Shown: positions 33,901 through 44,800, counted from the stretch's first letter. The stretch is 64,000 bases of DNA from Pseudomonas peli (GCF_900099645.1 NZ_FMTL01000002.1:1056334-1120333); one strand, 5' to 3'. Made by a program: numbers and translations. Notes: generated by a model from the sequence alone, not told the origin.

Positions 33901-34161
33901 GTGCTGGAAGCCTGTCGCCTGCGTCTGCGGCCGATTCTGATGACCAGCTTTGCCTTCATCATGGGTGTGGTGCCGTTGGTGCTGTCTTCCGGCGCCGGCG
34001 CAGAAATGCGTCATGCCATGGGCGTGGCGGTTTTCAGTGGCATGCTCGGCGTGACCTTCTTCGGCCTGCTGCTGACACCGGTGTTTTATGTGTTGATTCG
34101 CGGTTTCGTGGAGAAACGCGAAGAACAGAAAGCCGCGCGTTTGCAGGAGGTGCAGGCATGA
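30982..34161 (+). CDS. mexF: MexF, RND efflux inner-membrane pump
   Basis: Predicted 1059 aa with the standard RND layout: helix 1, a large periplasmic porter domain, helices 2-6, a second porter domain (after about residue 570) and helices 8-12. The proton-relay helix reads [17 protein letters not shown], with paired Asp residues; the second half carries LVGLACKNAILIVEFAKE. MexF exports chloramphenicol, fluoroquinolones, trimethoprim and quinolone-signal precursors in P. aeruginosa (established). Its last codons overlap oprN by 4 bp. Confidence 0.96.
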   Translation: MNFSQFFIQRPIFAAVLSLLILIGGAISLFQLPISEYPEVVPPTVVVRATFPGANPKVIGETVASPLEQAITGVEGMLYMSSQGTADGKMTLTLTFALGTDLDKAQVQVQNRVTRTMPTLPTEVQRLGVTVDKASPDLTMVVHLTSPDDRYDMLYLSNYAALNVKDELARLDGVGDVQLFGLGNYSLRVWLDPNKVASRGLAASDVVNAIREQNRQVAAGSLGAPPSDAGNSFQLSINTQGRLVSEEEFENIIIRAGENGEITRLKDIARIELGSSQYALRSLLNNKPAVAIPVFQRPGSNAIEISDAVRARMAELKQSFPQGVDYEIVYDPTIFVRGSIEAVVHTLLEAIILVVLVVILFLQTWRASIIPLAAVPVSLIGTFAVMHMFGFSLNALSLFGLVLAIGIVVDDAIVVVENVERNIGLGKTPVEATKQAMKEVTGPIVATALVLCAVFIPTAFISGLTGQFYQQFALTIAISTVISAFNSLTLSPALAAVLLKSHDAPKDRFSKVLDKLFGGWLFNPFNRLFDSASHGYVGTVKRVLRGSGIALFVYAGLMGLTYLGFASTPSGFVPAQDKQYLVAFAQLPDAATLDRTEDVIKKMSEIAGKHPGVENTVAFPGLSINGFTNSPNSGIVFTPLKPFDERSDPSMSATAIAAELNAQFSEIQDAYIAIFPPPPVQGLGTIGGFRLQVQDRGNLGYDELYVQTQNVIAKARALPELDPMSVFTSYQVNVPQIDAAIDREKAKTHGVAISDIFDTMQIYLGSLYANDFNRFGRTYQVNVQAEQQFRLEPEQIGQLKVRNNRGEMVPLSAFLKVSASSGPDRVMHYNGFLTAEINGAAAPGYSSGQAEAAMAKLLKEELPNGMSFEWTDLTYQQILAGNSAIFVFPLCVLLAFLVLAAQYESWSLPLAVILIVPMTLLSAITGVILAGGDNNIFTQIGLIVLVGLACKNAILIVEFAKEKQEEGMDRVSAVLEACRLRLRPILMTSFAFIMGVVPLVLSSGAGAEMRHAMGVAVFSGMLGVTFFGLLLTPVFYVLIRGFVEKREEQKAARLQEVQA

Positions 34162-35561
34162 ACAGCTTTAACGCCAAACCGCTGACCATCAGCCTGTTAA
34201 CCCTGGCGCTGACAGCCTGCGCTGTCGGCCCGGACTACCAGGCCCCGCAGACCGCAGATGCCCAGCTGAGCAGCGCGCAAAGCAGCAGCTTTGACCGTTC
34301 GCGTTTCGAAGTCAGCTGGTGGCAGCAGTTCGACGACCCGGTGCTCAACCAACTGGTGCAAAAGTCGCTCGAGGAAAACCGCCAGCTGCGCGTGGCCTTT
34401 GCCCGCCTGCGGGCGGCCCAGGCCATCCGTGATGATATTGGCAACGATCAGTTGCCGACCGTCACCAGCCGCGCCAGTGGTGAGTTCGGCAAAGCCCAGC
34501 AACCCGGCGTCACCGAGCAGCGCGTGCGCGGCGAGCGTTATGACCTGGGTCTGGACATGCTCTGGGAACTGGACCTGTTTGGCCGCATCCAGCGCCAACT
34601 GGAAGCCAGCGATGCCGAGTTGGATGTAGCCGAAGCGGATTATCAGCAGCTGCAGGTCAGCCTGATCGCCGAGCTGGTGGATGCTTACGGCAGCCTGCGC
34701 GGCGCGCAACTGCGCGAACGCATCGCCCGCGCCAACCTGAAGAATCAGCAGGAATCCCGCGCCATCACCGAGCAGCTGCGTGAAGCTGGCGTCGGTAGCC
34801 AGCTGGATGTTCTGCGCAGCGACGCGCGCCTGGCCGGCACTGAAGCCAGCCTGCCGCAATTGCAGGCCGAACAGCAGCGCGCTAAACACCGCATCGCCAC
34901 CCTGCTCGGTCAGCGTCCGGATCAATTGAGCGTGGACCTCTCGGCCCAGGATCTGCCCGCCATTGCCAAGGCGCTACCGGTGGGCGACCCCGGCGAGTTG
35001 TTGCGCCGCCGCCCAGATATCCGCGCCGCCGAACGGCAACTGGCCGCTGCCACTGCCAATATCGGTGTGGCCACGGCGGACCTGTTTCCTCGGGTGAGTA
35101 TGTCCGGCTTCCTCGGCTTTACCGCCGGGCGGGGTTCGCAGCTGGGCTCATCAGCAGCGCAAGCCTGGGGCCTGGCACCGACCATCAGCTGGGCGGCGTT
35201 TGATCTGGGCAGCGTACGTGCACGCCTGCGCGGGGCTGAAGCCGAAGCCGATGGCGCGCTGGCCAACTATGAACAACAGGTGCTACTGGCACTGGAGGAA
35301 TCGGCTAACGCCTTTAGCGACTACGGCAAACGTCAACAACGCCTGCTCGCCCTGCTACGCCAATCCGACGCCAGCCGCGCCGCTGCCGAACAAGCCCGCG
35401 TGCGCTACCGCGAAGGTGAAGTGGATTTTCTGGTATTGCTCGACGCCGAACGCGAACGCCTGAGCGCCGAAGACGCCCAGGCCCAAGCGGAAGTTGAGCT
35501 GTATCGCGGCATTGTCGCCATCTACAAGGCCCTCGGCGGCGGGTGGCAGCCTAACGCCTGA
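34158..35561 (+). CDS. oprN: OprN, outer-membrane efflux channel
   Basis: Predicted 467 aa outer-membrane factor lipoprotein: signal peptide with lipobox LTAC, then AVGPDYQAP, the usual start of NodT-type channels. Two repeats of long helical stretches and short beta segments follow (ELVDAYGSLRGAQ, RRRPDIRAAERQLAAATANIGVA, LVLLDAERERLSAEDAQ). It is the trimeric exit duct for MexEF. ATG overlaps the mexF stop by 4 bp, and a strong terminator follows. Confidence 0.95.
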   Translation: MNSFNAKPLTISLLTLALTACAVGPDYQAPQTADAQLSSAQSSSFDRSRFEVSWWQQFDDPVLNQLVQKSLEENRQLRVAFARLRAAQAIRDDIGNDQLPTVTSRASGEFGKAQQPGVTEQRVRGERYDLGLDMLWELDLFGRIQRQLEASDAELDVAEADYQQLQVSLIAELVDAYGSLRGAQLRERIARANLKNQQESRAITEQLREAGVGSQLDVLRSDARLAGTEASLPQLQAEQQRAKHRIATLLGQRPDQLSVDLSAQDLPAIAKALPVGDPGELLRRRPDIRAAERQLAAATANIGVATADLFPRVSMSGFLGFTAGRGSQLGSSAAQAWGLAPTISWAAFDLGSVRARLRGAEAEADGALANYEQQVLLALEESANAFSDYGKRQQRLLALLRQSDASRAAAEQARVRYREGEVDFLVLLDAERERLSAEDAQAQAEVELYRGIVAIYKALGGGWQPNA

Positions 35562-35607
35562 CTTGCTCAACGACTCTCCCCCAGGTTGGCCTCGCCAACC
35601 CCTTCCC

Positions 35608-35644
35608 GCCCCATGGCAGTTGCTCCTTGCCATGGGGCTTTTTT
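35608..35644 (+). terminator. Rho-independent terminator of mexEF-oprN
   Basis: GCCCCATGGCA and TGCCATGGGGC form an 11-bp stem with a 9-nt loop followed by seven T residues. Confidence 0.93.
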
Positions 35645-35740
35645 ATTGGGGGAGGTTTTTTTCGGCCAAGAGCGATCAGCTAGGGTCTGTAAAATGCCCG
35701 GCAAGGTGGCCGCCGACTGACAGCCGCCACCCATATGGAT

Positions 35741-36733
35741 TCAGACCTGCGGGCTAGCTGGGGGCTGACCACGGGTTTTCCAAAGTGAAAGCAGCACACC
35801 GCCCAGCAATAGGCCCAGAGTCACGCTCAAGGAAATCACAGCCGGAATTTTGCCGATGATGCCAACCAGGAAGATCTTTCCGCCGATAAACACCAGCACT
35901 AACGCCAGTGCGTACTTGAGGTAAGCGAAGCGGTGAATCATCGCCGCCAAGGCGAAGTACAAAGCACGCAGACCAAGGATGGCGAAGATGTTCGAGGTGT
36001 AGACGATGAAAGGATCCTGGGTAATGGCGAAGATCGCCGGCACGCTGTCCACCGCGAACACCAAGTCGGCACACTCGATCAGCACCAGGGCCAGGAACAA
36101 CGGCGTCGCCCAAAGCACGGATTTACCATTGGCATCCGCCTGACGGACGAAGAACCGCCCTTCATGCAGACGATCGGTCACCCGCATGTGTTTACGCAGG
36201 AACTTCACCAGTGGGTTTTCGCTGAGGTCAGGGTGGGCATCGACCTTGCTGAACAGCATCTTCACCCCGGTCAGCAGCAGGAAGATGCCGAATACGTAGA
36301 GAATCCAGCTGAACTCGGCGATCAGCGCCGCACCCAAGCCAATCATGATCGCGCGCAGCACGATCACCCCGAGGATGCCCCAGAACAGCACCTCGTGCTG
36401 GTACTTACGCGGGATGGCCAGGAAGCTGAAGATCATCGCCATGAGGAATACGTTGTCCATCGACAACGATTTCTCGATCAGAAAGCCGGTGTAGAAATCC
36501 ATCCCGGCGTCACCGCCCTTGACCTGCCAGACCCAGAGGCCAAACAGCAAGCCAGCCGTGATATAGCCAGCGGACAACAATAGGCTTTCGCGAACGCCGA
36601 TTTCTCGATGCTCACGGTGCAGCACCCCGAGGTCGAAGACCAACAGGCTGATGACGATGCTGATAAAGACGAGCCACAACCAAGTGGCAGTGCCGAGGAA
36701 CTCGGCTAGGAAGAACGGTTCTAGGGCAGTCAT
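35741..36733 (-). CDS. TerC/Alx-family membrane protein
   Basis: Predicted 330 aa with eight or nine membrane helices. Family signatures: SLSMDNVFLMAMIFSF with the conserved Asp-Asn pair, and LIECADLVFAVDSVPAIFAIT with the second acidic cluster. TerC/Alx proteins are linked to manganese export and metal homeostasis (established for homologues). I start at ATG 36733 because GAGGAGGGG precedes it; a longer frame from 36781 would include that ribosome-binding site. It is convergent with the mexEF-oprN operon. Confidence 0.92.
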   Translation of the reverse strand: MTALEPFFLAEFLGTATWLWLVFISIVISLLVFDLGVLHREHREIGVRESLLLSAGYITAGLLFGLWVWQVKGGDAGMDFYTGFLIEKSLSMDNVFLMAMIFSFLAIPRKYQHEVLFWGILGVIVLRAIMIGLGAALIAEFSWILYVFGIFLLLTGVKMLFSKVDAHPDLSENPLVKFLRKHMRVTDRLHEGRFFVRQADANGKSVLWATPLFLALVLIECADLVFAVDSVPAIFAITQDPFIVYTSNIFAILGLRALYFALAAMIHRFAYLKYALALVLVFIGGKIFLVGIIGKIPAVISLSVTLGLLLGGVLLSLWKTRGQPPASPQV

Positions 36734-36781
36734 GAGCCCCTCCTCTAAGTGTCGAAGTTGTACAAACTGCAACTCCGACAT

Positions 36782-37085
36782 GGCAGCGGTTAGCTGTCAG
36801 AGGGGCCCGGCGTTGCGGGCGCAAATGTAGACAGGCGCGTGGAGTTTCTCAATCACTCAAGGGTTGCAAGTTATTTCAATTTTAGATGGAGCAGTTGAGT
36901 TCAAAACGTCCAATGACAGGCGTTGAATAACCCCGGGTTACCAGGAGAGTTCAAAAAATCGTCGCCAGGCCAGCACACATGAACAGCCACCGACGCTCAA
37001 CTTGGAAGCGTCGTCCCCGATAAGATGTCATTGCTAAGGCATGACCACTTATCGGGGAAAGGCTGAATATTTCTAAGTGCTTTCG
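36782..37085. other. Intergenic region with two adjacent inverted repeats
   Basis: The part near terC is its leader. At 36991-37013 CGACGCT and AGCGTCG pair around a 9-nt loop. Right next to it, at 37014-37058, TCCCCGATAAG and CTTATCGGGGA pair around 23 bases that themselves contain GTCAT/ATGAC. Both lie just past the end of the CBS-protein operon. I see no gene here. Confidence 0.6.
37014..37058. repeat. Long nested inverted repeat (11-bp arms plus inner 5-bp stem)
   Basis: Outer arms TCCCCGATAAG (37014-37024) and CTTATCGGGGA (37048-37058) are perfectly complementary; an inner GTCAT (37027-37031) pairs with ATGAC (37041-37045). It would fold into an extended hairpin in the 3' region of the minus-strand operon. 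There is no T tract to make it a standard terminator. Confidence 0.6.
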
Positions 37086-38102
37086 TTACGTATTGGAGGC
37101 TGCCGGTAGCACTCGTTTGAGGATATCGGCCAGCGTTACAACGCCAAGCAAGCTATCCGCGTTCATGACTAAAGCGAGTTGAACGCTGGATTTTCGCATT
37201 TGCGCAAGTGCTTCGTAGACGGGAGTTTTTGCGTCGAGCACAAAGGCTACCCGCGCAAGCTCATGCGCCGCGCGAGTTTCCGGCTCAAGCAAGGTGTCGC
37301 GGACGTGAACCACCGACGGCTGAATACCCTCGGCGCCCAGCACAAGAATGCGCAAGTGCCCAGACTGGATAGCCGCGGCACGAACATCTGCAACTGTTGC
37401 GTCCCGCGTAACGTGAACCAGCTCTTCACCTTCGACCAGCAAGGCTTCTACGGGTAGCGTGCCGAGGTCGATCAAGCCTGAAAGCTGCTGCTGCATCTGC
37501 GGCATCAACGTCCCGACCTTTGCCGAATGCTCAACCAGTTGGCGGATCGTCTCAATATCCTGGCCGCCCACTGCCGCGCTTTCGACGGGCTCAACACCCG
37601 AAGCCTTGACGAGACGGTTGGCGATTCGGTTTACGCAGCTCAACAGCTGACGCAGCGGCCAGATATACATGCGCGAGATAATGCCAATTGCCAAGGCGGA
37701 TCTTTCCGGGTGAGCAATGGCCCAAGACTTGGGCGCCATTTCACCGACCACCAAGTGCAGGAATGTCACCAGGAACAGCGCAAGGCCAAAAGCTGTGCCT
37801 GCCGCAGCCCAATCGGGCAAGCCCCAGGCGATAAACACAGGACCGAGCCAAAGGTCGACCGCAGGTTTCGTCACCGCACCCAAGGCAAAGGTGCAGAGGG
37901 TTATACCCAGCTGAGCACCAGCAAGCATCAAGGTCAGGTCATTCATGCCGCGCAGCGCGGCTCGAGCGGACAGACTGTTGACTGCCAGCTCTTCAAGTCG
38001 GTGCCGGCGAGCGCCGAGCAACGCGAACTCAATGACTACGAACAAAGCGCTCAGCGCGATCAGTACGACTGTCGCGATCGTAACTATCAGCGGATCATTC
38101 AT
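37086..38102 (-). CDS. CNNM/CorC-HlyC family membrane protein with CBS domains (second of pair)
   Basis: Predicted 338 aa. An N-terminal CNNM domain of about four helices (VLIALSALFVVIEFALLGARR, LTLMLAGAQLGITLCTFALG) is followed by a CBS pair (VHVTRDATVADVRAAAIQ, SVQLALVMNADSLLGVVTL). The CorC/HlyC C-terminal cap domain appears to be absent, so it is shorter than its partner. The ATG overlaps the stop of the upstream paralogue by 4 bp. Such tandem pairs are common in bacteria and are implicated in Mg2+/Co2+ handling; the exact ion is not established. Confidence 0.88.
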   Translation of the reverse strand: MNDPLIVTIATVVLIALSALFVVIEFALLGARRHRLEELAVNSLSARAALRGMNDLTLMLAGAQLGITLCTFALGAVTKPAVDLWLGPVFIAWGLPDWAAAGTAFGLALFLVTFLHLVVGEMAPKSWAIAHPERSALAIGIISRMYIWPLRQLLSCVNRIANRLVKASGVEPVESAAVGGQDIETIRQLVEHSAKVGTLMPQMQQQLSGLIDLGTLPVEALLVEGEELVHVTRDATVADVRAAAIQSGHLRILVLGAEGIQPSVVHVRDTLLEPETRAAHELARVAFVLDAKTPVYEALAQMRKSSVQLALVMNADSLLGVVTLADILKRVLPAASNT

Positions 38103-39475
38103 TGCTCTTCCTCCGCCATAGGCACCTTGACCAGTCGCACGCGAACTTCAGTCGGTACGTGTCGTTCAATGCGCAGAACATCGACTTCGAGTCGATACAT
38201 CACCGGCTCGTCGGAGATCAACTCGCTAGGATCGATAGGCAGGTCAATGGTAACGGTGTCGCCTTCCGCTGGCAGTGCGCCAAGCTCAGCGATGAGCATG
38301 CCGGCAACCGTCTCGACATCAACGCGCGGCAGGTCATGGCCAATTATGCGTCTGACCTCGTCGAGGTGAACGTCGCCTTCCATAGTCCAGGTGTCGTTAC
38401 CCTCGGAGACGATCGCATCGCCGACTTCAGCATCATGTTCATCGGTGATTTCACCAACGATTTCCATGGCGAGATCTTCGATGGTGAGCACTCCAGCGAA
38501 ACCGCCGTACTCATCGATAACGCAGGCCAACTGGTTGGTTGTTTGCACCAACTGGTCAAGTGCGTCCGGCAGGAGCATCAGTGTTGGCAGTACCTTGGCA
38601 GGCCGCATCAGCGACGCAACGGTCTCCTGACCGTTGCCCGCATCGAGGCGCGCGAGCACGTCGGCGAGATGGACAACGCCGACTGGAGCATCATCGTCAT
38701 CAATCACCGGGTAGCGGGTGTGGGCACGCGCCATCAGGCCGCGCAGCTCTTCGAGCGTCGTATCGGGCTCGACCCAGTCAACTTGGGAACGGGGCACCAT
38801 TGCGTGCTCGACGTTGCGCTGCGGGAAATCGAGGATGCGATCCATCATGAGCGAAAGCTCAAGTGGCAGATCGCCGCTGTCGCGAGAGTCAGCAATGATG
38901 TGCGGCAGATCGGTAGCCGAGGCGCTCACGTCGAGGTCATGAATAGGCTCGATACGCAGTAGCTTCAGGAGCAGGTTGGCCGACTTGTCGAAGAAGCTGA
39001 TCAACCAGCCGAAGGCCGACATGTAAAAGAGCGTCGAGCGGGCCAGCCCGAGCGACAGCGGCTCAGGGTTGGCGATAGCCAGGTTTTTTGGGTAAAGCTC
39101 ACCCACGATCATTTGGATAATCGTCGCCGCTACCAGCGCTATACCGGTGCCGACTGCCACTCTGGCTTCAACCGGAATAGCGGTTCCTGCGAGCAGGACG
39201 CCCAAAGATTCGCCTACGAGCGGCTCAGCGACATAACCCACAAGCAGACCGGTGACGGTAATGCCCAGCTGGGCACCCGAAAGCATAAAGCTTGTGCGAT
39301 TCGTGACGGCCAGTGCACGTTTTGCCGACGTATCACCGGCAGCAGCCAAGGCAGCAAGCCGTGTGCGGTCGACCGCCATGTAGGCAAACTCTTGTGCAAC
39401 AAAGTAGCCATTAGCCGCGATGATCGCGAGGATGACCAGAATGCCAAGAAGAAGGGTAATGATAGGTTCGATCAT
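38099..39475 (-). CDS. CNNM/CBS/CorC-HlyC family membrane protein (first of pair)
   Basis: Predicted 458 aa with the full three-part layout: CNNM membrane domain (residues about 1-190; FMLSGAQLGITVTGLLVGYVA), CBS pair (about 215-335; MVPRSQVDWVEPDTTLEELR, ACVIDEYGGFAGVLTIEDL) and a C-terminal CorC_HlyC transporter-associated domain (EGDVHLDEVRRIIGHDLP, GDTVTIDLPI). The name hemolysin for this family is historical; metal transport or its control is the likely role. It leads the two-gene operon and its stop overlaps the next start. Confidence 0.9.
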   Translation of the reverse strand: MIEPIITLLLGILVILAIIAANGYFVAQEFAYMAVDRTRLAALAAAGDTSAKRALAVTNRTSFMLSGAQLGITVTGLLVGYVAEPLVGESLGVLLAGTAIPVEARVAVGTGIALVAATIIQMIVGELYPKNLAIANPEPLSLGLARSTLFYMSAFGWLISFFDKSANLLLKLLRIEPIHDLDVSASATDLPHIIADSRDSGDLPLELSLMMDRILDFPQRNVEHAMVPRSQVDWVEPDTTLEELRGLMARAHTRYPVIDDDDAPVGVVHLADVLARLDAGNGQETVASLMRPAKVLPTLMLLPDALDQLVQTTNQLACVIDEYGGFAGVLTIEDLAMEIVGEITDEHDAEVGDAIVSEGNDTWTMEGDVHLDEVRRIIGHDLPRVDVETVAGMLIAELGALPAEGDTVTIDLPIDPSELISDEPVMYRLEVDVLRIERHVPTEVRVRLVKVPMAEEEQ

Positions 39476-39753
39476 TTGGCTGCAAGACCAAATTCAGGAA
39501 AGGTAAAGCGGCTGTATGTTGCGGGGTCGGGGTCCACGAAGGAGTCCATGCGAATAAGGGACAAGGAGAATACGGGCGATCCTAGAAACCAGTAGTCTTC
39601 GATACACGACAAATCACTGAAGCATGCCAAGAGACTAAAGCTCTATGGGTGTTTCAAATCAAACGGCCGCTTTTGGCCCGATCGCTGCCCTCCTCGCCAG
39701 CGACTGTGGGTCCAACCCACTCCCTTCGGGCCAAATCTTTTGTGTTCTTACGC

Positions 39754-40305
39754 TCAACTAGCCTGCACACAACTCGGCTGCCCAGCCGAGTAGCGCACGC
39801 CGGGGCTGACGGCGGCGTTGAATTCTTTGAGAGCAGTCGAGCCGATCAGCAGTGGGTATTCAAAGGCACTGCGGTCGGTCAGGTTAACCTCAATGTTCTT
39901 CAGTTCATCGCCCACGCAGATGTCCATCTCAACCACCGGGCGCTCGGTGTAGAGCTGCTTGTCACCCGGCTGACGGTCATCGGCACGGCGTTTGATATAG
40001 CTCATGCGCGCAAGTGGCTTTTCAATGACCTGTGCGTGCGGAGCGTCTTCCAGGCCAAGCTGAAAGCGCACCCACTCGCCTCCATCACGCTTGAACACCT
40101 CGATATTCTTGGCACTGAGCGAAGCCGTTTCGGCGCCCGTATCAAGCTTGGCGGGCAGTTCCAGGTCCAGTTCCTGCAAAGAAACCTTCTCGTGCAAGCC
40201 GTAGATTTGCGGCTCGCTGGCCATCGCACCGCTAGCAAACAGTGCAGTGCAGAGTGCGACGGCGGCCGGGACCTGCTTGAACGGTAGGAAGGCGAGGTTC
40301 GACAT
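39754..40305 (-). CDS. Retropepsin-like aspartic protease family protein (RloA2/PF05618)
   Basis: Predicted 183 aa exported protein from ATG 40305 (GGAG upstream). Signal peptide: MSNLAFLPFKQV to SGAMA. The core shows the aspartic-protease triad region KLDTGAETASLSA and a partner hydrophobic-Gly segment EYPLLIGSTALKEF, matching PF05618, the retropepsin-like family long annotated as ATP-dependent zinc protease. RimK-type ligase neighbours, common for relatives, are not seen here. It is expected in the periplasm; substrate unknown. Confidence 0.85.
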   Translation of the reverse strand: MSNLAFLPFKQVPAAVALCTALFASGAMASEPQIYGLHEKVSLQELDLELPAKLDTGAETASLSAKNIEVFKRDGGEWVRFQLGLEDAPHAQVIEKPLARMSYIKRRADDRQPGDKQLYTERPVVEMDICVGDELKNIEVNLTDRSAFEYPLLIGSTALKEFNAAVSPGVRYSAGQPSCVQAS

Positions 40306-40383
40306 ACGGTGACTCCAATAACATGTAGAAAGTGACGCTACGTTAACGTCGCTGGCTGAACTCAAACTTAATCAGGCACGTAT

Positions 40384-40425
40384 AAAAACTTCGCCCCGCC
40401 AGGAATGACCATGGCGGGGCGAAGT
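40384..40425 (-). terminator. Rho-independent terminator of katG
   Basis: ACTTCGCCCCGCCA and TGGCGGGGCGAAGT form a perfect 14-bp stem with a 10-nt loop. On the minus strand the stem is followed by a T run, so it terminates katG; it may also work for plus-strand transcripts. Confidence 0.9.
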
Positions 40426-40460
40426 GGTTTCATGGGAGGTCGTTCAGACCTCAAGGCGGA

Positions 40461-42797
<2,337 letters not shown>

Positions 42798-42892
42798 TCA
42801 ATGCCGCAAAACAGCTGATAAAGTAACGGCCATCGGCGTCCTATTGGCGCCTTGATAGATCGCATTTATTCCCCCCTATTGAGTGTCGATTC

Positions 42893-43084
42893 GTGGATGA
42901 GACCCGCCAAACAATTGATGCCAGCGACGCCGACGTGCTGGCTTTTATGCAGCGCCAACTGCGCTCTGGCCGAGTAAAAACCAGCGTATTGGTGAGCCTG
43001 ACGCAAAAGGAATTTGCCGATGTCAGCCATGAGCGCATCGTGCAATGTTTCAATCAGCTGGATTCCACCTTGCTCAAACGCTAA
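42893..43084 (+). CDS. Small hypothetical protein
   Basis: A 63-aa frame from GTG 42893 has coherent protein composition (DASDADVLAFMQRQLRSGRV, DVSHERIVQCFNQLDSTLLK) and looks more natural than the antisense frame at 42866-43090. No ribosome-binding site or family is recognised. It lies alone between katG and the DUF1203 gene. Confidence 0.5.
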   Translation: MDETRQTIDASDADVLAFMQRQLRSGRVKTSVLVSLTQKEFADVSHERIVQCFNQLDSTLLKR

Positions 43085-43118
43085 GTGCAAGCCAACGCCG
43101 AACAGTGCCCTGTTTGAC

Positions 43119-43619
43119 TTAACCCTCGCTTGCCCGCTCGACCCGACACTGGAAGCAGTTGAACTTGGAGCGGATATGCACGTAGGCCACGTGGGGATCG
43201 CTGAGAATCTGCTGACAAACTGCTGTTAATGATTTGCCGGGCACCACCTGACCGGTGTCGTAGCGAATCCAGTCGTCACTGCCATAGCCACGCACAATCG
43301 CCGGTTCCAGAAACGCAAACCAGGCAGGCAATGTCGCCTGCTCATACCGTTCACAGGGTTGCTGATGCAGAAAGATCGGCCCAGTTTCGGCATAGGGTTG
43401 CAGAGCGGCAAAGGGCCGGTGAGCCAACACCAGCTTGGTTGCACCGGGTGTGATCAGGCTCAGACAATGCCGGCAAGGATTAGCCAGGCCTTCAGCCGGG
43501 CGCTGCACCGGTAACTGGCCGTTGGCATCCAGCCCGCCTTGCCAAATATGCATAGCCTCGGCATGGGCTATGCCGTGAACGCGTAACGCAATTGGGGCGG
43601 TATCAGTGGGTAAGGTCAT
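43119..43619 (-). CDS. DUF1203 family protein
   Basis: Predicted 166 aa, soluble. The family signature ANPCRHCLSLITPGATKLVL is clear, with GPIFLH, FLEPAIVRGYGSDDWIRYD and a terminal FNCFQCRVER. Start set at ATG 43619 with AAGGAG upstream. DUF1203 (PF06718) has no established function; the paired cysteines at both ends suggest metal or redox chemistry (inference). It is divergent from the next gene. Confidence 0.88.
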   Translation of the reverse strand: MTLPTDTAPIALRVHGIAHAEAMHIWQGGLDANGQLPVQRPAEGLANPCRHCLSLITPGATKLVLAHRPFAALQPYAETGPIFLHQQPCERYEQATLPAWFAFLEPAIVRGYGSDDWIRYDTGQVVPGKSLTAVCQQILSDPHVAYVHIRSKFNCFQCRVERASEG

Positions 43620-43777
43620 CGCAACAACTCCTTGAGTGGGGTGTGCGACACACCTTAGGCAGCCGACGAGGTGCTCGCGATGCAATTCTGACTTTCAAAT
43701 TTAAGGGCTTTTGTTCAATGTCGGATGCGCCGTTATGCTCGCGGCGATCCAACCCGATTCTGCAGGGAGCGTTAGCC

Positions 43778-44182
43778 ATGCTTGGCAAATTATTAGTAAC
43801 TCTCGGCATCGTGTTTTATGCCGTGGTGGTGCCGATTTTCGAGTTGAACGACTCGCACGTGTTTAACCCCAGCTGGGAGGCACATGCGCGTTTGCATGAG
43901 GTCTGGCAATTGGCGACCAACTGCGCGATTGGTGCGTTCTCGTTCTGGCTGGTGTGGTTTAAAGCCAACCTACGGCTGAGCAGCCTGATGACCTTCTTCG
44001 TCACTGGCGGCTTCCTCTTGGCCTATGCCTTGCGTGGCAGCTACGGCGGCTCGATGGTGTTGTCCGATGGTTCGGAAAAAATGATTCTGGGCATCAACCT
44101 AGGCTTGTTTGCCTATACGCTGGCAATCATCCTTGCGCTGCTGGCCCTGTATCTGGATCGTTCACACCGGCCTGCAACTTAA
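43778..44182 (+). CDS. Small four-helix inner-membrane protein
   Basis: Predicted 134 aa from ATG 43778 (AGGGAG upstream), with four membrane helices. A loop HVFNPSWEAHARLHEVWQ after helix 1 carries several His and aromatic residues, a pattern I remember from small uncharacterised membrane families (perhaps DUF6640), but I am not sure of the name. Helix 3 ends in YALRGSYGGSM. Function unknown. It is 75 bp upstream of dsbB on the same strand. Confidence 0.75.
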   Translation: MLGKLLVTLGIVFYAVVVPIFELNDSHVFNPSWEAHARLHEVWQLATNCAIGAFSFWLVWFKANLRLSSLMTFFVTGGFLLAYALRGSYGGSMVLSDGSEKMILGINLGLFAYTLAIILALLALYLDRSHRPAT

Positions 44183-44256
44183 ATTTGCGCCGAGTATCTG
44201 ATGCCTCGGCCCAATGTCTGCGTCAGTAAATGCGAACGCCCCTTCCGGAGATTCAG

Positions 44257-44757
44257 ATGTCCCGCACCCCCTCACTCAAGCCCTTACTCGCCCTGATTGC
44301 CCTCGCCTGCTTTGCCATGCTCGGCGGCGCCTTGCTGCTGCAGCACCTGGCAGGCTGGGAGCCGTGCACCTTGTGCATTCAGATTCGCCTGTGGCTGCTT
44401 TGTGGGGGCGCTCTCAGTTTGCTGATTCTGGTTGCAGAAGCCCTTGGCCTGCGCTGGCTGACCTTGCCGTCATGGCCGTTGCTGCTGGCTGCGGCGGGCA
44501 TGGCGGTGTATGACAACACGCACTTGGTGCTGATCGAAACTGGCGTGCTGGAAAGCTCCAGTTGCTCGCCCTTCCCCTTCTATGCCTTTTACCTACCGCT
44601 GCATGATTGGTTGCCCCGCGTGTTTATGAGTGCAGGTGTGTGCGGGGAGAACGACTACAGCATTCTCGGCCTGTCGTTTACGTACTGGACATTGCTCAGT
44701 GTTGCCTTGCTCTTGGCGCTGTGCCTGCTAGCTGCCTGGCGTGCAGTGCGCCGCTGA
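44257..44757 (+). CDS. dsbB: DsbB-family disulfide bond formation protein
   Basis: Predicted 166 aa with four membrane helices. The first redox pair is in WEPCTLCIQ (Cys37, Cys40) and the second pair is formed by SSSCSPFPFYAF and SAGVCGEND in the second periplasmic loop. DsbB reoxidises DsbA with quinone in the inner membrane. Start chosen at ATG 44257, which gives the usual short N-terminus and has CGGAG upstream. Pseudomonads often have two DsbB-type proteins; I cannot tell which one this is. Confidence 0.92.
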   Translation: MSRTPSLKPLLALIALACFAMLGGALLLQHLAGWEPCTLCIQIRLWLLCGGALSLLILVAEALGLRWLTLPSWPLLLAAAGMAVYDNTHLVLIETGVLESSSCSPFPFYAFYLPLHDWLPRVFMSAGVCGENDYSILGLSFTYWTLLSVALLLALCLLAAWRAVRR

Positions 44758-44779
44758 TCCTTTAGCGCAGATCTTTTGC

Positions 44780-44800
44780 AGGTGGCGGTAAAACGCCACT
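44780..44800 (+). terminator. Hairpin after dsbB
   Basis: GTGGCG, a GTAAAA loop and CGCCAC form a perfect 6-bp stem 24 bases after the dsbB stop; no strong T tract. Confidence 0.4.

Noticed and set aside
36734..36900. yybP-ykoY manganese riboswitch upstream of the terC-family gene
   Set aside because: This family is often controlled by that riboswitch, so I looked for its conserved GGGGAGUA-type core and paired loops on the minus strand and found neither.
42866..43090. Minus-strand 74-aa ORF between katG and the DUF1203 gene
   Set aside because: The plus-strand frame at 42893-43084 has more natural protein composition; the antisense frame appears to be its shadow.
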